Assembly (NCBI GenBank): GCA_905147135.1
Contig: LR990054.1
Span: forward strand, 17,707,001-17,771,000
Direction: 5' to 3'
Length of the DNA: 64,000 nucleotides
Origin: Blastobasis lacticolella
Taxonomy: Eukaryota; Arthropoda; Insecta; Lepidoptera; Blastobasidae
Made by a program: the position numbers and the translations under genes. The first letter of the stretch is position 1, and the number at the start of each line of letters is the position of its first letter. Shown in pieces: positions 1 to 12,417 of this stretch. A model generated the notes under the pieces. It did no database searches, was not told the DNA's origin, and saw only the letters and a program-made list of their open reading frames with translations.

Positions 1-79
1 GACTTTCTTGCCCGATGTCGGTCAGCCTCACAGGCAGTGAGTGTTGGGCCTGGCATGTTAAGGCATATAGTCAACATTT

Positions 80-165
80 ATCAGGATCACCGGTATAGGT
101 GATGCCAGTGACAAAAAATATTATCAGGATCACGGGTAAAGGTGATGCCGGTGATGGTTTACAAT
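80..165. repeat. Two-unit tandem repeat, period 43 bp
   Basis: TCAGGATCAC followed by GGTGATGCC and GTGA recurs at 81 and 124. The two units differ at several bases. Short and local; no gene effect visible. Confidence 0.75.
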
Positions 166-281
166 AATAATTATGAAATTTAAAAAGCGTACATGCATTA
201 CTGATGATTTTATTGACTTAATAACTTAACTATTGGACTTAGTTAAAATTGTAAATAAAAAACAAGCTAAAATGCAATGAA

Positions 282-410
282 AAAAAAGCGGAAATGCTAA
301 GTACATGGTTATTTATTTATCAATAATGGTACAAAATAAAAAGGAAAGCTGGAATGCTATAAAAAAGCGGAAATGCACAGTAAATGGTTATTTATTTTTC
401 AAATATGGGT
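282..410. repeat. Two-unit tandem duplication, period about 80 bp
   Basis: AAAAAAGCGGAAATGC plus a shared ATGGTTATTTATTT tail occurs near 283 and 363. A third weaker start (CAAGCTAAAATGC) precedes it at about 262. Confidence 0.7.
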
Positions 411-2919
411 TTAAAAAAGTTAAGTATGTGACGAATATAAAACATACATAATATTTATAAACTTTTGTATGTACACGTTGTACACGTGGAAATAACACAG
501 CATAAACGATACAACAGGCACAACTTATATTTTTAATTTTATGGTTAACCTATGTAAACTTTATGTGATAACATGTTCTACGTCAATGGAATTTACTAAT
601 TGTTTGTTTACCTACTTGAGTAGTTTTTCGTATTGATAAAAATGATATATCAATGTTATTCTTATCTGCTTTGTAATGAAATATGATGAGATTACTATAA
701 TAATATAATAGTTTACGTTTTTAATTATGTTTACAATTTATTCCATAATTGTTTTAACTTGATGTACCATCACAATGTTTAAGTACTTCGAGAACGAAGC
801 ACATGTCAGTATGGCCGTGTTATATTATATGGTATTATAGTCTATTTTTAATTGTTATTTAAAAGTAAAACTATCGTAATTAATAATAAATAATATTGCC
901 AAATAAAATTATAGTCGTTTCAGAACGAATGTACGAAACTCCTGAACGATGTTTATCTTTGAGCACATTCAGTACTAATTAACTAAAAGTTTGGTTTCTA
1001 AATATTTAATGTATCTTATAATTATTTAAAATAGTTTTAAGAACTATTTCGATGAATTTGGTTATTATCTTTGCACAATATTTCATAGTTAATTAGAATT
1101 ATTATAACGTGCTGTCATTGGTTGAAATGTAACGGCTTCTAACTTCCGTTTGAATGTTGGTTATATAAACCCAGTCGAGAGACTGGGAGGGCCTTGTTGC
1201 TCCAGACCCGGCACAGAGTTAAGTACAAACTTGCATTGTTTTATTGTTGCTTTATATTTTGTATTAGTTTTAATCATCTATATAATCGGTTATTGATTGA
1301 ATCATACGTAATACTATTGTCCCATTTTTAGGGATTTTGTATTTTGCCATGTATTATTATGTTCAGAATATATTGTTATATTTCCAATGTAACTTTGTTT
1401 GCTATGATTGCCTATCCTATGATATAATAACTTATCTAATTTGATCCAATATGTGTGTTAAAATATGCTTTTCCTGTCTGGAATAAATAGCTATTTATAT
1501 TTAACTAATGTGCCCTATTTTTATTTCATTAAGCTTTCCACCCTTAGTTTTCGATAAAATACTAGACCACCATCATTAATATCTTCTAAATACTTAAATT
1601 CACACGCGAGATCTGTACACTCTATACACCCTATCTAACACATGCAAATAAAAAATGAAACAGAACACGGCCAAGCTTCAGCTTAATTTGTGACAAATTC
1701 TCCAAAAGGAAATAGGTATTGACTTAATATTGAGCATAAAATCTTATTATGATGAACTTGGCTTTCAATAAAAAATTTCTTTACAGTAACAAGGGAAATT
1801 GAAGACGTGTTCTACCAAAAACCTGAAAAAAAGTTGACCTGCAGTTGCTGAATATTTTCCTTTTGGAGCCTTTTCGGCAAAGCCGCAATAAACTTATGCT
1901 GATGCTGACTTTACCTGTTGAACTTCCGTCAGATAGGTGCGACAGCGACATTTTCTTTTAGCAGAAAAAATACAGGAATGACTGAACCCACAATATTGGC
2001 TCGAACAAAAAGAAGAAAGTGAAATTAGAACAGTCCCGATGAATGAAAAGACTCCATCGGGCGTGAAGCCGAGCTCTGATTGGTGCGTTCTTCATCAGGC
2101 GCGCGGCTTTTGTTTTTGCAAAACAATTCGTAAAAGGAACGAGGCGCTTGAATACACAGTTTCAAACTGAAACAGCGCTATTTCAACCTAGCCGTTTGAT
2201 TTTGTAACCGAGTATTAGTTTGCTCTGGCGCGAAGGCCGTTGTTTTGAATGTGCTTGCCAGTCTAACTTCTTGCTCGATCTTTACGCTGTCAGTTTCTTT
2301 TTTCATTTGCAAAGAAGATAAAATAAGTACGTACATTAAATCTTTCATTATTTATAACGATTGCAGGTAGATAGTTTGGGCGATTCTGCCAGTCAGAAGA
2401 CTGTGTCTGGATAGGTATCAGCATTAGAAAATGCAAAATTGCTTTCAGTCCTAGTTACCACATAATTCTTCAGCTTACAGCGAACTTTTAACACACTATT
2501 TCTCATCCAATATCAATTAGGGTGATCGCACACAGACTCCTTAGAGACCGCATTTCTACCGCATTTATTCGACTTCCATGTTTCTACTGCCAAACCCAAT
2601 ATTAACTTCAAACATAAGCGCTGATACTAGCACGCCATTGTGACTAGCCATTCGTGCCTTTTGTGAGACCGTTCGGCAAATTACTACCGCATGCGCCGCT
2701 CCGTTAACTTTATTCCCCGCTGACACTCTTTTCAATCACCGTCGCACTGTACGAAACTTTACAACTCATGATATTTTTTTTAAACATATGGGCCACTGCG
2801 ATACAAGATTTCCTTAGTGGCCCACAGTTAATTTAAACAGTTATACTTAAATTACCATTATTTCTTTTTGGTACCTACTTGTATGTAATCTATTAAGGTA
2901 AATTTTATTCTTCTATTCT
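411..2919. other. AT-rich intergenic or intron sequence without recognised gene
   Basis: Long A/T runs up to 1,900, then slightly GC-richer up to 2,800. A TATATAAAC box at about 1161-1169 sits ahead of a GC-rich burst, with an AATAAA at about 1483; this spacing could be a decayed LTR but no ends could be drawn. Nothing else is supported. Confidence 0.5.
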
Positions 2920-2924
2920 TTATT

Positions 2925-3330
2925 TCTGGGTTTCCCGTGGGGTCGTGGGGCCCTGATGTCCCGATCCTAATTCGCCCCGCGAATACCCAAATCGGAACCA
3001 CAAAGCGGCACGCTTGCGCACCGCTGCGTATCCACAATACACGCCTAATTTATTATTCTCGGGTCGCGAACTCGCGAGCCAACTTTTAATGAATACGTGA
3101 ACACAAAGGCGATATTTTAGCCGAGTTTGAGCGGCGTTTTGTCGCCAGGTGGCCCCAGTCGCGATTGATTTACGAGTTTTGGCGCGCTTTTTGCGCGGCG
3201 CAATGGCGGTGCGAATGCGCGTGTGTGTGTCAGCCATCTTTGTTGTAATTGGTAGGTAGGGCTGGAAATGCGGAAGGGAGACCCAATGAGTTTTGTGAAA
3301 TTGCAAAAGCGCGTGTCAGGTCGGCTTTGT
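2925..3330. other. GC- and CpG-rich unique island
   Basis: A 128-codon open frame runs on the minus strand (2920-3306), but its composition (many Arg, Lys, Thr and Ala from CpG-rich DNA) and lack of family resemblance argue against a gene. It could be a regulatory island or an unrecognised 5' exon of a neighbouring gene. No splice sites could be assigned. Confidence 0.35.
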
Positions 3331-3889
3331 TTTTTGCGCGTGTTTTAAATGTGTAACATTAAATTTACACTGATGATCAAAAGTAACCAGTCCCAAAGTT
3401 TATATTAAAAAGTGTTGGTCATATTTTACATATTAAAACCTTTTAATTTCGATTAAGTAAACTTCAATGTTCCTTGAGATGTGTAAGAATGTAGTGTAGT
3501 GGCACATATGTACAGTAAATATTCCCTGGCTGGAAAAAGTCTGTGCAAAATCGTTCTTCTACCTATGAAGTTCTGTTATTTATTTAGAAATTTTGTAGAC
3601 ATTCTAAAAATGTACTAATGTACACATTTTATGGCGTCTAGAGAATTATTTTAAAAAGGTTGAAAAATTCAGGTACATTTCGAACTATAGTCCCTACCCT
3701 AACAAGTGGCCTCCAACCTCCCCTCACAGCCACCCCTGTCCTCGCATCTAAAATAAAAAAAGAGAACACATTTTCTCTAAAATATCAGTTGGTCAATTAT
3801 ATTCCATTTTATACGATCAGTTGACAGTGCAACGCATCGTCGAGTTCGCTAAAGGCCTAACAGATTTTATTTTAAATATTCTTCTTTTT

Positions 3890-4425
3890 ATCATATGGTA
3901 GGCAAACAGGCAAGCGGTCCGCCTGATGGAAAGTGTTCACCGCTGCCTATAGTCATTAGCAACACCAGTAGGCTAATTACGTAACTATGTTGCTATCAAT
4001 TCTCTTATTTTTTTGCCATTACGTATAACCGATTCAATAGGTTCCGTTGGTAACAAATTTCGATTGAAATAAACTGAAACTATATTAAATCGATCATGCG
4101 TAATCGCAAAAGTAATTATTTCAATCATTGAAATCAGAGAATTGTTAGCAACATAGTTCCGTAATAAGCCTACATTGGTATCGCCAATGCATTGCCTACC
4201 TCTATAACACGTTGCTCTGACAGCAAAAAGGCATATTCCCCTCCACTGCCAAAGCCACGGTTCCCCAAATCCCCACCCCATGGAGCACTGGAAACCTTAC
4301 TCACCGGCAGAAACACAATAGTATTGTTTAGCTGCGGTATTCTGCAAGGTGGAGGTACTTCCCCAGTCGGGCGGCTCAAATTCGAACGGGATACTCTGCT
4401 ATGCCCTACCTCTCTTTTATAAAAC
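3890..4425 (+). repeat. Dispersed repeat C, copy split by a MITE
   Basis: The left part (GGCAAACAGGCAAGCGG...AGCAACACCA) and right part (TATCGCCAATGC...CACCGGCAGAAACACAA) are continuous in copies at 39872-40085 and 42595-42775 but are here separated by about 200 bp. The family occurs at least six times in this window, both orientations. It encodes no protein and looks like a non-autonomous retroelement. Confidence 0.8.
3971..4170. mobile_element. MITE, 200 bp, TA-flanked, inserted in dispersed repeat C
   Basis: Terminal inverted repeats of about 35 bp: the left end runs GGCTAATTACGTAACTATGT onwards, and the right end is its complement with few mismatches, ending in AAGCC. TA lies on each side (3969-3970 and 4171-4172), suggesting a Tc1/mariner-type target duplication. 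No coding capacity. Confidence 0.85.
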
Positions 4426-4469
4426 AATAAATATTACTCAATTTCTCCCGTTAAAGGGAAACACTATAT

Positions 4470-4763
4470 CATCATCTTGGCGGTAATATCTCGGTTGTGC
4501 TTTCGCGCACGTAGGCCCGGGGTCCGCCTTGACCATGATCCAGGATTTGGCAGATCAGATACTTACAGTGGAGCGACTATCATCTGACCTCCGTGACACT
4601 GTTACCAGGGGAGCCTGACCAGATTACACATTCAGTTGCCTGTTGCATGTTTTCCATCAGCGTTTCAACTCAGAAAAGAGTCGTTGATACATAGCCGCAG
4701 TGGGATACGAAATCGGTACATCTTGCTTACAAATCGGATACCTAAGCACTCCACCGACGCTCC
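4470..4763 (-). mobile_element. tRNA-headed SINE family B
   Basis: Shares a body (CTTGGCGGTAAT..., CCATGATCCAGGATTTGGCAG) with copies near 39031, 41632 and, inverted, 16955 and 39425. The tRNA-like head is at the right end, on the minus strand (about 4690-4763), decayed compared with the copy at 41911-41975. Confidence 0.75.
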
Positions 4764-6888
4764 TCTACACGAATTTATATTTATAACAACTATAGTATAC
4801 ATGCTAGTACACTTCCTAGCGTTACTTATATTTCATTAAATTCGCCTCGAAGTTCACCCAAATATCGCAATGGAAGTTCAAAATTATTATACAGCATCCA
4901 ATGAACTAGCTGCCTACTAACGACCCAGCTAATTCGCAGCCGTAAACCGGCAATGGCCGTCAAGTTTACATGACATTTGATATTTCCGATTCGAGAGCGT
5001 AATTGAAGGTGTGCGAACGTTAGTCAAGTTTAAAATGAGTTCGCACTCAAACTGGGTTAGTGTGGTGGTGACAGCCCTGCGAATTCTAAATTATGAGCCC
5101 TGCCACCCCTTACCAACCCCTATATTAGAGTTGTGATTAATTTCTGTAATGGACGAAGTGCCTGTAATAGGAAATCATGTTATCGATTATAGCAGTTTGT
5201 TGACGAGAATAGTGGACAGTATTTGAGTTAATTATTATATTTTGGCTATACTGAACACAAACTCATTTTAATTTAGAAAGAAAACTTGTTTCTTTTCGGA
5301 AAACTTTATTTATTAATTTAGGTCATAGACGAGCAGCATTATTGATTATGTGTCTATATCAGTGTTGAAAGTCATTTAAAATCAAGTAGAGGCAGTTTGT
5401 TCGATTTCAACTCGTCCAATCTGTTCTTGAAGGAATTCACTAACACGGCGGTCACAACATTTTGAGGTAGCTCTTTAAAATTTGAGACCACTCAGTTAGA
5501 GAAATGATGTGCAGTATTTTGGTGTTGGATGGTTCGCGATCTAATTGCATTTCGTGTCCTGCGATTTGCTGCTCTTTTTCGTAACAAACATTTCGTGAAT
5601 GTGAAGGAGATTGTATTGGTATGATAGAATCTTGTACGTTTTAATGAGGTTACCACTTGTATGATATAGATAGGGCAGGATGACGAACAAGAACATTATG
5701 AACAACAATATCGAAGTTACATAAGGAGATATAATTATTATGAAGAAGTCAACGACGAGGCAACGACAGATATTACGAAAAAGACGACACAATAATGAAT
5801 CACATTGTATGATTAATATCAAATGACACGGGATCTACGCTGTACATCTGAATTCTTAACGATATCATGCTATCCTGCTCATCCCTATGAGTGCGCAGTA
5901 CAGCATGATCCATAGTATCGGAATACGGATTACAAGGTAATAGTCCCTAAGCAACGAATGGGACACACTATGTCTTAGGTGATAACTTGTCCGGTACATT
6001 TTTTGGCCAGCGGGCGAGATGTCAATTTTTATAAAGACAACACAGACAGACGAGTTTTCTGTTAGAAGGGGATAACTAGGGCCTTATTCACCCCCGGATT
6101 GGTCAAACCGAACGATGGACACTAATAAATAATTAGGTAGTAGGTAATTGGACACTTTTGACATATTGGAACTCCCAAATTTGAATGAAGACTTCTAGGA
6201 CTGCTTTTCTCTTTAGAAGAGTGATCCTCAGATTGTATTCGAGCTGTCATATCAACAGAATGGAATGGTTAGATAATGGAGAATACCAAGATATCTGGAT
6301 GAAAAAAAAGTAAATAAATTAAGTCAAATAGAGTACATTTTATCTTATGCTAATTAATATCTAGAAGTAAATAATTAATGGTCTTAGAATGAGTAATTAT
6401 TAGTCGTAGCTAGTAAATTACATGGAGAAAATTAAATTTAGATTAATGAAGGCAATTAATGTTTGCCCTGCCTAATCTAGATTACTAATTGACCTAATTT
6501 GCGTCTGTCTGCTTATTATAGCATTTAAAATCACCAGCAACGAATTGAGTGGAAACTGTTTATGAGGTTTTCACGATGTCTGCATAAATGTTTTAACTTT
6601 TAATTAAAATTATTGTGAAGCTCAAGTTTATAATATGAAGGTTTTTTTAAACATTATGTTGGGGCAACTTGTATGATTTCCATTCAATAATTTGTTTAGA
6701 AAGAGAGAAACGGAAGCTAAGTACAAGTACCTCATTTTGTTTTATCTATTATTCATGTACCGATCATCCATTTCAAAAATCGAATTTGTTTCACATGTGC
6801 GCATGCCATTAAGCCATTTCTTCTTATGTGTTTCATCGAACACTAAAACGAACAAGGAATTTTGTACTTGAACTTAAATTGATCATTA
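4764..6888. other. AT-rich sequence with nothing recognised
   Basis: No coding similarity or clear repeat boundary was seen. A 93-codon minus-strand open frame at 5541-5822 is hydrophobic and low in complexity, typical of chance in AT-rich DNA. Confidence 0.5.
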
Positions 6889-7004
6889 GGCGCTGTCCTA
6901 ATTGACAATGGTCGTGCGACGTGCGGTTTTTAGGTCTTCTATTGGTCAGGTCACGTCCGTCGTAGGACCATGGTCGCACGACCATTGCTCATTAAGACAG
7001 CGCC
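6889..7004. mobile_element. MITE, 116 bp, TTA-flanked (Harbinger/Tourist-like)
   Basis: Inverted arms of about 35 bp starting GGCGCTGTC and containing CAATGGTCGTGCGAC on the left and its complement on the right. TTA flanks both sides (6886-6888 and 7005-7007), the target duplication expected for PIF/Harbinger. Class is inferred from the flank alone. Confidence 0.8.
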
Positions 7005-7432
7005 TTAGAACTCGCTTTACCACTACAAACATGATCACCGACTACGCCGCCATTTTGATGGCTTTCAGCGCGCATCGCACTTCGCACATCATCACTTCGT
7101 ATGTCGAGTCTCCTTCGGCGAGATCGACAACTATAGTAGATAATAATAATAACAAAACCCATTAATCTGGAGAGCCCTCGCTCCGTAAGATGCGCGTAAA
7201 GTTGACAAAGGCTGTGCGGGGATGCGCGGTGGCATTAACTTTTATGACGGTTTTACGCTGTACCAGTCGACGCCACCGTCGTGGGGATGCTAGTGGGGCG
7301 ATTGGGAATCAATGACAGATTGGACAACTTGTGGGGCAATCGGGACAGGTTCGCTTACTAGAACGACAAATGAGAATTTTGCGTGTGTGCCAACTGGAGC
7401 CACCCGTGGGATCACTAATAGGGAATCAATTT
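7005..7432. other. Moderately GC-rich sequence without recognised gene
   Basis: Includes the tail of a short open frame begun in the MITE and a decayed tandem-like text (GGGGCAATTGGG variants at 7294-7350). No family assigned. Confidence 0.4.
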
Positions 7433-7689
7433 GACGACCTGAGTGGTTCAAAGGTCAACATCTGAGATCCCGCAACAGGTCCCGGGTTCGATTTCTGGCC
7501 GGGCAGAAATTGAAATGATGAATTTTAATTTTGGTTACGAGTCTGGGTGTTATATGTATAATAAGTATGTATTTAAAAGTATTTAAGTAGTATATCAGTT
7601 ATCTAGCACCCATAGTACAAGCTTTGCTTAGTTTGAGGTTAGATGGCGCTGTGTGAATTTGTCCACAAATATTTATTATTATTATTATT
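7433..7689 (+). mobile_element. tRNA-headed SINE family A
   Basis: Starts GACGACCTGAGTGGTTC (A-box-like), carries GGTTCGATTTC (B-box-like) and a shared body ending GATGGCGCTGTGTGAATTTGTCCAC and a TTATTATT tail. Other copies: 14464, 34004, 35906, 38803 and an inverted tail at 44563. Confidence 0.85.
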
Positions 7690-9195
7690 GACGGGCTGAT
7701 CCACTAGTAGGGCAAATCAGAATTTTGCGTGATCGATATAAAATTAATTCGACGATTTTTTGTAATTGACACATTAATGGTGGAGCCTACCTATAAAATA
7801 AAAGGTGGGTTTGTATTTTTTGACACAATACAAACTTTCCCGATAAGCTTAAAGACGCCAGTGATGGACAAGAACAGCGAGACAAATGACCTAAAGACAT
7901 ATCAAAGAATTCCCAATTGCCCCACAACGTCAGCCAACTGGGGTCGAACGGGAACAGTACCGCACTGGTCTAGGATCGATATATTACGTTCCCGGATTCA
8001 TTACCCACTTCACATGCTCCTGTTTACGTGCATGGCGATACAATGTTGCTTTTATCCTTCTGGAAATACGAGCTGCAGCCTCGTTATGTATTGAGATTGT
8101 CTGTTACATGGTAACGTCGCCATCGCGACCTACTTAGATCGCACGGTATTTCATTGGAAGCTTTTATAATTCTGCACGTCACGGTATTTTTACGATATGT
8201 CATGGACATCCACGTCCACATTAAATGCGTTTTTATAATTCTTAGTCGTTGACGTGATGGATGCAATTTTTTCATGCAACTTTATTTTTATCTGTGGATT
8301 CTGTGGCTCAGCGGGGGAGTGCAAGCACGTGGACTAACTCACACACACATAAATTACCCTCGTAGCTACACACTACATCGCAAAAATGTCGGTACGGTTT
8401 TAGAGGTACGCTGTCAAACCAAAACATTGTAGCGTCATATCGTGGACGTGCACGTTATAACGTCGCGGTGAATGGAAATTTAAAAGCGCCTTCATATATT
8501 TCCATACAATTTACTTCCCTGTGTTATCGTCGTACGGTGGACGTCCATGACAATATCATCACGTTACAAATGATAAAAACACCTATTCTGAATACTGTAA
8601 GGCTCAATTTGCACCGGAGTGGGAGCGGTCGAGAGCTCCATATGCATCACCAGTCATGATACCATTGGCAACGAAATGCTACGAAATCCCTACGAGCGTT
8701 ACGCATCTCTACGAAGGGCTACGACCGGCTACACGGCAACGATAACACGTATCTAACTGAATACTGAGTACCCATTTCAATAGTATTACCTGTGGTATTA
8801 CAATCCGGACTCCACAAAAACATATATGAATGTATTAACCACAGATGTGCGGATATGTGTGCTGGTTAAACGGAACTTTACGAAGATGTGTACTAGCTAG
8901 AATAGAGGTATTTGATAATGGTAATATGTTGTTAGAAACTAATTCAAAATACAACGATATAGCGATTTAAACTTTTATTAAACTCGGCAGCTAACACAAT
9001 AAGATTATATTTACGGAGTCAGGATAATAAACAAGAGTTAGAGAACGCAATTTAACTTCGTTCACTACGCCCACTCTATGATATTATTTTGATTTTAACG
9101 CTCGTTTCGAAACTTTATACTGAGTGTATAATATCAAAAATAAAACAATACAAGACATTAGACATTTATTATACAAAACCTATATACCTATGTCC
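7690..9195. other. Unique sequence with no supported gene
   Basis: Open frames at 7729-8094 and 8468-8659 have no family resemblance. The stretch 8090-8560 has scattered ACGTCC/GGACGT motifs on both strands, perhaps a decayed fold-back, but arms could not be aligned. Confidence 0.4.
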
Positions 9196-9421
9196 TTATG
9201 TCGTGGATCTTCCAGCTATCCGTACGAGCCGCTTTGGTCCAACCTTTATAATGCGTACGGCCAAGGAATGGAACTCGGTGCCTGCGAGTGTGTTCCCTGA
9301 TCATTATAAATAAATAAATAAAATAAATTATAATCTGGACGCCTTCAAGGCTAGAGTTAATAAGCTGTTCCTTGACAGGCATGCTCCATCTTCGGCCGCA
9401 TCGTCACTTCCCACCAGGTGA
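9196..9421 (+). pseudogene. 3' coding end of a non-LTR retrotransposon (LINE), broken
   Basis: Reads DLPAIRTSRFGPTFIMRTAK, then EWNSVPASVFPDHYK, then after an A/T-rich insert NLDAFKARVNKLFLDRHAPS and a stop at 9419-9421. This is the usual C-terminal tail of lepidopteran Jockey/CR1-like reverse-transcriptase proteins. The TAAA-type insert (about 9311-9331) keeps the frame but brings stops. Only the tail remains; no catalytic domain. Confidence 0.8.
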
Positions 9422-9835
9422 AATGGCGGTCAAATGCCTGCCTAGACTAATTAAAAAAAGAGACTATTTCTTCGCACACACTCTGGCATGCATGCTCGTT
9501 GACCTCCCTCTCGTATAATAACACTATACTATTCCATATATACCGTCACGGGTGGCTCCCGAGACTGTTTATTCAGGCTCAGGGCCCCAGCGGGAGACCT
9601 TGGTCAACCTCGCTTCGCCATCGGTAGTAGGAGGCACACCTAACGAGTGATGAGCTCGGTGCGGGGCTGAAGTTCGACCAGCCTCAAAGTACGAGCCACC
9701 CATACAGTTCCCGGATTCCACGTTGCTTAACCTTGGTTATCGGTCTCGCAAGCACGCTCCCAAACCAGTGCCGCTAAGAAAACGCTACTAAAGTAGGTAT
9801 TTCTATTTGTACAAAGTACAGCGTGTATGTCCGGT
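9422..9835 (+). other. Probable LINE 3' untranslated tail plus GC-rich flank
   Basis: AATGGCGGTCAAATGCCTGCCTAGAC directly follows the LINE stop and recurs inverted at 13445-13475 and 61920-61950, so it is the element's 3' UTR. 9545-9780 is GC-rich and unnamed. Confidence 0.5.
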
Positions 9836-10095
9836 GCCGTGTGGTGTCCGGTAGAGTAGCACGAGTAATAGCACCAACCCCTTACACTCGTGGGTGCGTA
9901 CAAGGCGACTAATGTTTAGAGACAAAAAATCTAGAGTCTCCGTAAACAGGAAAATGGGCAGCAGCGTTTTCCATTGTTATGTTTGCAACACTGCGATCTC
10001 CAACCCGCCTGCCAAGCGTGGAGATTATGGCAATAACCTCCCCTTTTGTGGCCCAAAGTCCTGCAGTGGTTTATTATGGGCTGTGATGATGACAG
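9836..10095 (+). repeat. Dispersed repeat D, copy 1
   Basis: Runs from GTGTGGTGTCCGGTAGAG through CACTGCGATCTCCAACCCGC to TGGGCTGTGATGATGA. Near-identical text at 11205-11452 and 40718-40975, same strand. Short open frames in it are not conserved between copies, so it is probably noncoding. Confidence 0.8.
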
Positions 10096-11204
10096 CGTGT
10101 ATTATGCTCGCGCAGCATGTTACCTAGTTAACGTAGAGCCATTAGAGTCAGTACTTACACGGGCGCCTAGCCGCGTGCTACTCCTAATCAATAAATAAAT
10201 CTTACTCTTCGGATATCAGCAGTATCATTTATTATCAAGTAAATTAGTATCCAAGAAATGTGTAGTAGCGAGAAACCCATACACTATTTATCTCAATGAA
10301 GTTGGACGGGAAATTCGTGAGTCATTACCAAGCAAACTGTTGCAAATAACCGGGTTGTTAAAAAGTCGTTTGGTATTTAACTACTGCATTAATTGTACGG
10401 TGTTATTATACGATACGGCATCGTCGGCCCTTGGGAATGGGGTCCTTGATTTGGTCTACATTCGATGTCCATGTACAGTAATAATATATGTTCATTCAGG
10501 ATTTGACAGATCTGTTAGATAGATTATGGCAATTAAAGTTTCTTAAGGGGATATTCATACAAATTTTATGTAACCTTAATGTCGATTTTTTCAAAGGGCT
10601 GTCGTTTTTATTATATGTTTGTGTAATTGGCCGTTAGTAAATTCTAATTAATTATAATCATAAAGGCTTTATATATTTAAGGCATAATATTTACAGTTAC
10701 AATACAAATATATCTATATTAATTAATTATAAAGTAAGTTCTAATTAATTATAATCATAATGATAGATATGAAATGAATGAAAGATATGAAACACTCAAA
10801 CGAATGAAAGTCTAAAAAAAAAAATTTAGAAGTGAAATCGAACCCCCCATCAGAACAAATTGTCCGTATAGTTCTATCGTACAAACTGCCCACTTTCCGC
10901 CGCAGAGACATTTCAGTTTTATTTAACACAGAATATTACGTTACCCCCACAGAATAAGGGTTAAGCTGTCAATTTGCACCCCCAGCGCCATAACAGGCGC
11001 GGTAATGGCCGCCCATCCCCGATACCCGACACTTTGAGGCACGGTAAGCGTATTAATGTACTGGTAACCGCGCGGAAAGTGTCCGGTTACCGTGGTTTTT
11101 AAACTAGTCAGTGACAAGGCGTGTTGCACTATTTTTAAATCGTTCGCCTGGATACGAACGGGTTGCAATTTTTTTCTAGCATGAAAAGTTTAATATTTTT
11201 CAAA
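10096..11204. other. AT-rich sequence, nothing recognised
   Basis: AT-rich with a duplicated TTCTAATTAATTATAATCATAA at about 10642 and 10740 (a local direct repeat about 98 bp apart). GC-rich patch at 10975-11165 without assigned function. Confidence 0.45.
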
Positions 11205-11452
11205 TCACATTGGAATAGCACCAACCCCTTACACTCATGGGTGTCGTACAAGGCGACTAATGTTTTCGAGGCAAAAGATCAAGAGCCTCCGTAGTCTGGA
11301 TAATGGGCAGCAGCATTTTCCATTGTTATATTTAAACACTGCGATCTCCAACCCGCCTGCCAAGCGTGGAGATTATGGCAATAACCTCCCCTTTCGTGGG
11401 AGAGGCCCTAAGTCTTGCAGTGGACTGTTACGGGCTGTGATGTGATGATGAC
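11205..11452 (+). repeat. Dispersed repeat D, copy 2
   Basis: Shares ATAGCACCAACCCCTTACAC and the whole downstream text with the copies at 9836 and 40718. Retains the GGGAGAGGCCCTAAGTC block that copy 1 has partly lost. Confidence 0.8.
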
Positions 11453-12242
11453 ACTAGCAGCTAATGCTGATACGTGTTTAAAAAATAGGAAAAGTCAGCA
11501 TAATGCAAAAAAAAGGCCAACCGGGGCAATATTTTTGAACCGCTCGCATCCCTTCGAGCGCCTTTAACATTTGTGGTAATTTGCTAGAGATTTGTCCGCG
11601 TTCGATGGTTTTTTATTAATTTTTTTAATGGCAACGCTATCGATTAGTAAGTTAGTTTTATGCGCTTGACTCGGATCGTCATTCTGTGTTTCCGTGCTCA
11701 AGCCTTCGCTGCAGTGGAAAAGAGACGAAGAATCCAGTCTACTGAACCATTATTGATATAAGTGGATAAGTAGGATTATAGATTCTTCTTTAGATTTCTG
11801 TATATAATACTTACAGTCGTCGTGCTCTACTTTTTCTTTTTCCACCGAAACGTAGACACATTAACATGAAAACCCCGAAATCAATTAAATTTTATTCCAT
11901 TGTATCTACAGGTTGCATAAGCGATTTCGTAGGTAATCAAACGACCTGGCAACCTCTACAAAGCACGAAGGTCCTCAATCGAGGGCCATAAGGGTCCCAT
12001 TTAACGCGTACAATATCCAAAAACGAGGCCTCGTAAATGCGGAATTGATATTTTCCGCCGACATTCGAGCCCCTGTGATGTGACGGCGGCCGCGTTTTGT
12101 AGAACATCGAATATGGGATGCGTGATAGCAATCAGTTCCCGTATGCCTTTCAATGTGAATGCCAATGCGCTGTTGTGACATTTTATTGTAATTTTGCGAG
12201 ATATCGATTTGCGGTTGTGATTTAGCAAATGTTTTATTACAT
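11453..12242. other. Sequence without supported gene
   Basis: Several overlapping minus-strand open frames at 11937-12277 lie in a GC-richer patch. They overlap each other in different frames and match no family. Left unannotated. Confidence 0.4.
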
Positions 12243-12417
12243 ACTAACAGATCCGGCTCGACTTCGTTCGCGTACACCTACTTTACCCTTACCCTTGCTT
12301 ATAAACCTTTCAATTGAATCAGTCTATCTGTTGTTGGAAACCGCATTAAAATCCGTTGCGTAGTTTAAAAGATCTAAGTGTAGAACGGCGATAAGCAACT
12401 TTGTTTTATACTCTGTA
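12243..12417 (-). mobile_element. Small Helitron-like element, decayed
   Basis: On the minus strand it carries ACAAAGT-GC at its 5' side, AAACTACGCAACGGATTTTAAT in the centre and GACTTCGTTCGCG-like text near the 3' end, as in the intact element at 14589-14784. The expected CTAG end is degenerate. Confidence 0.65.

Noticed and set aside
2920..3306. 128-codon minus-strand frame
   Set aside because: CpG-rich DNA with few stop codons; no domain, homology or splice context could be seen.
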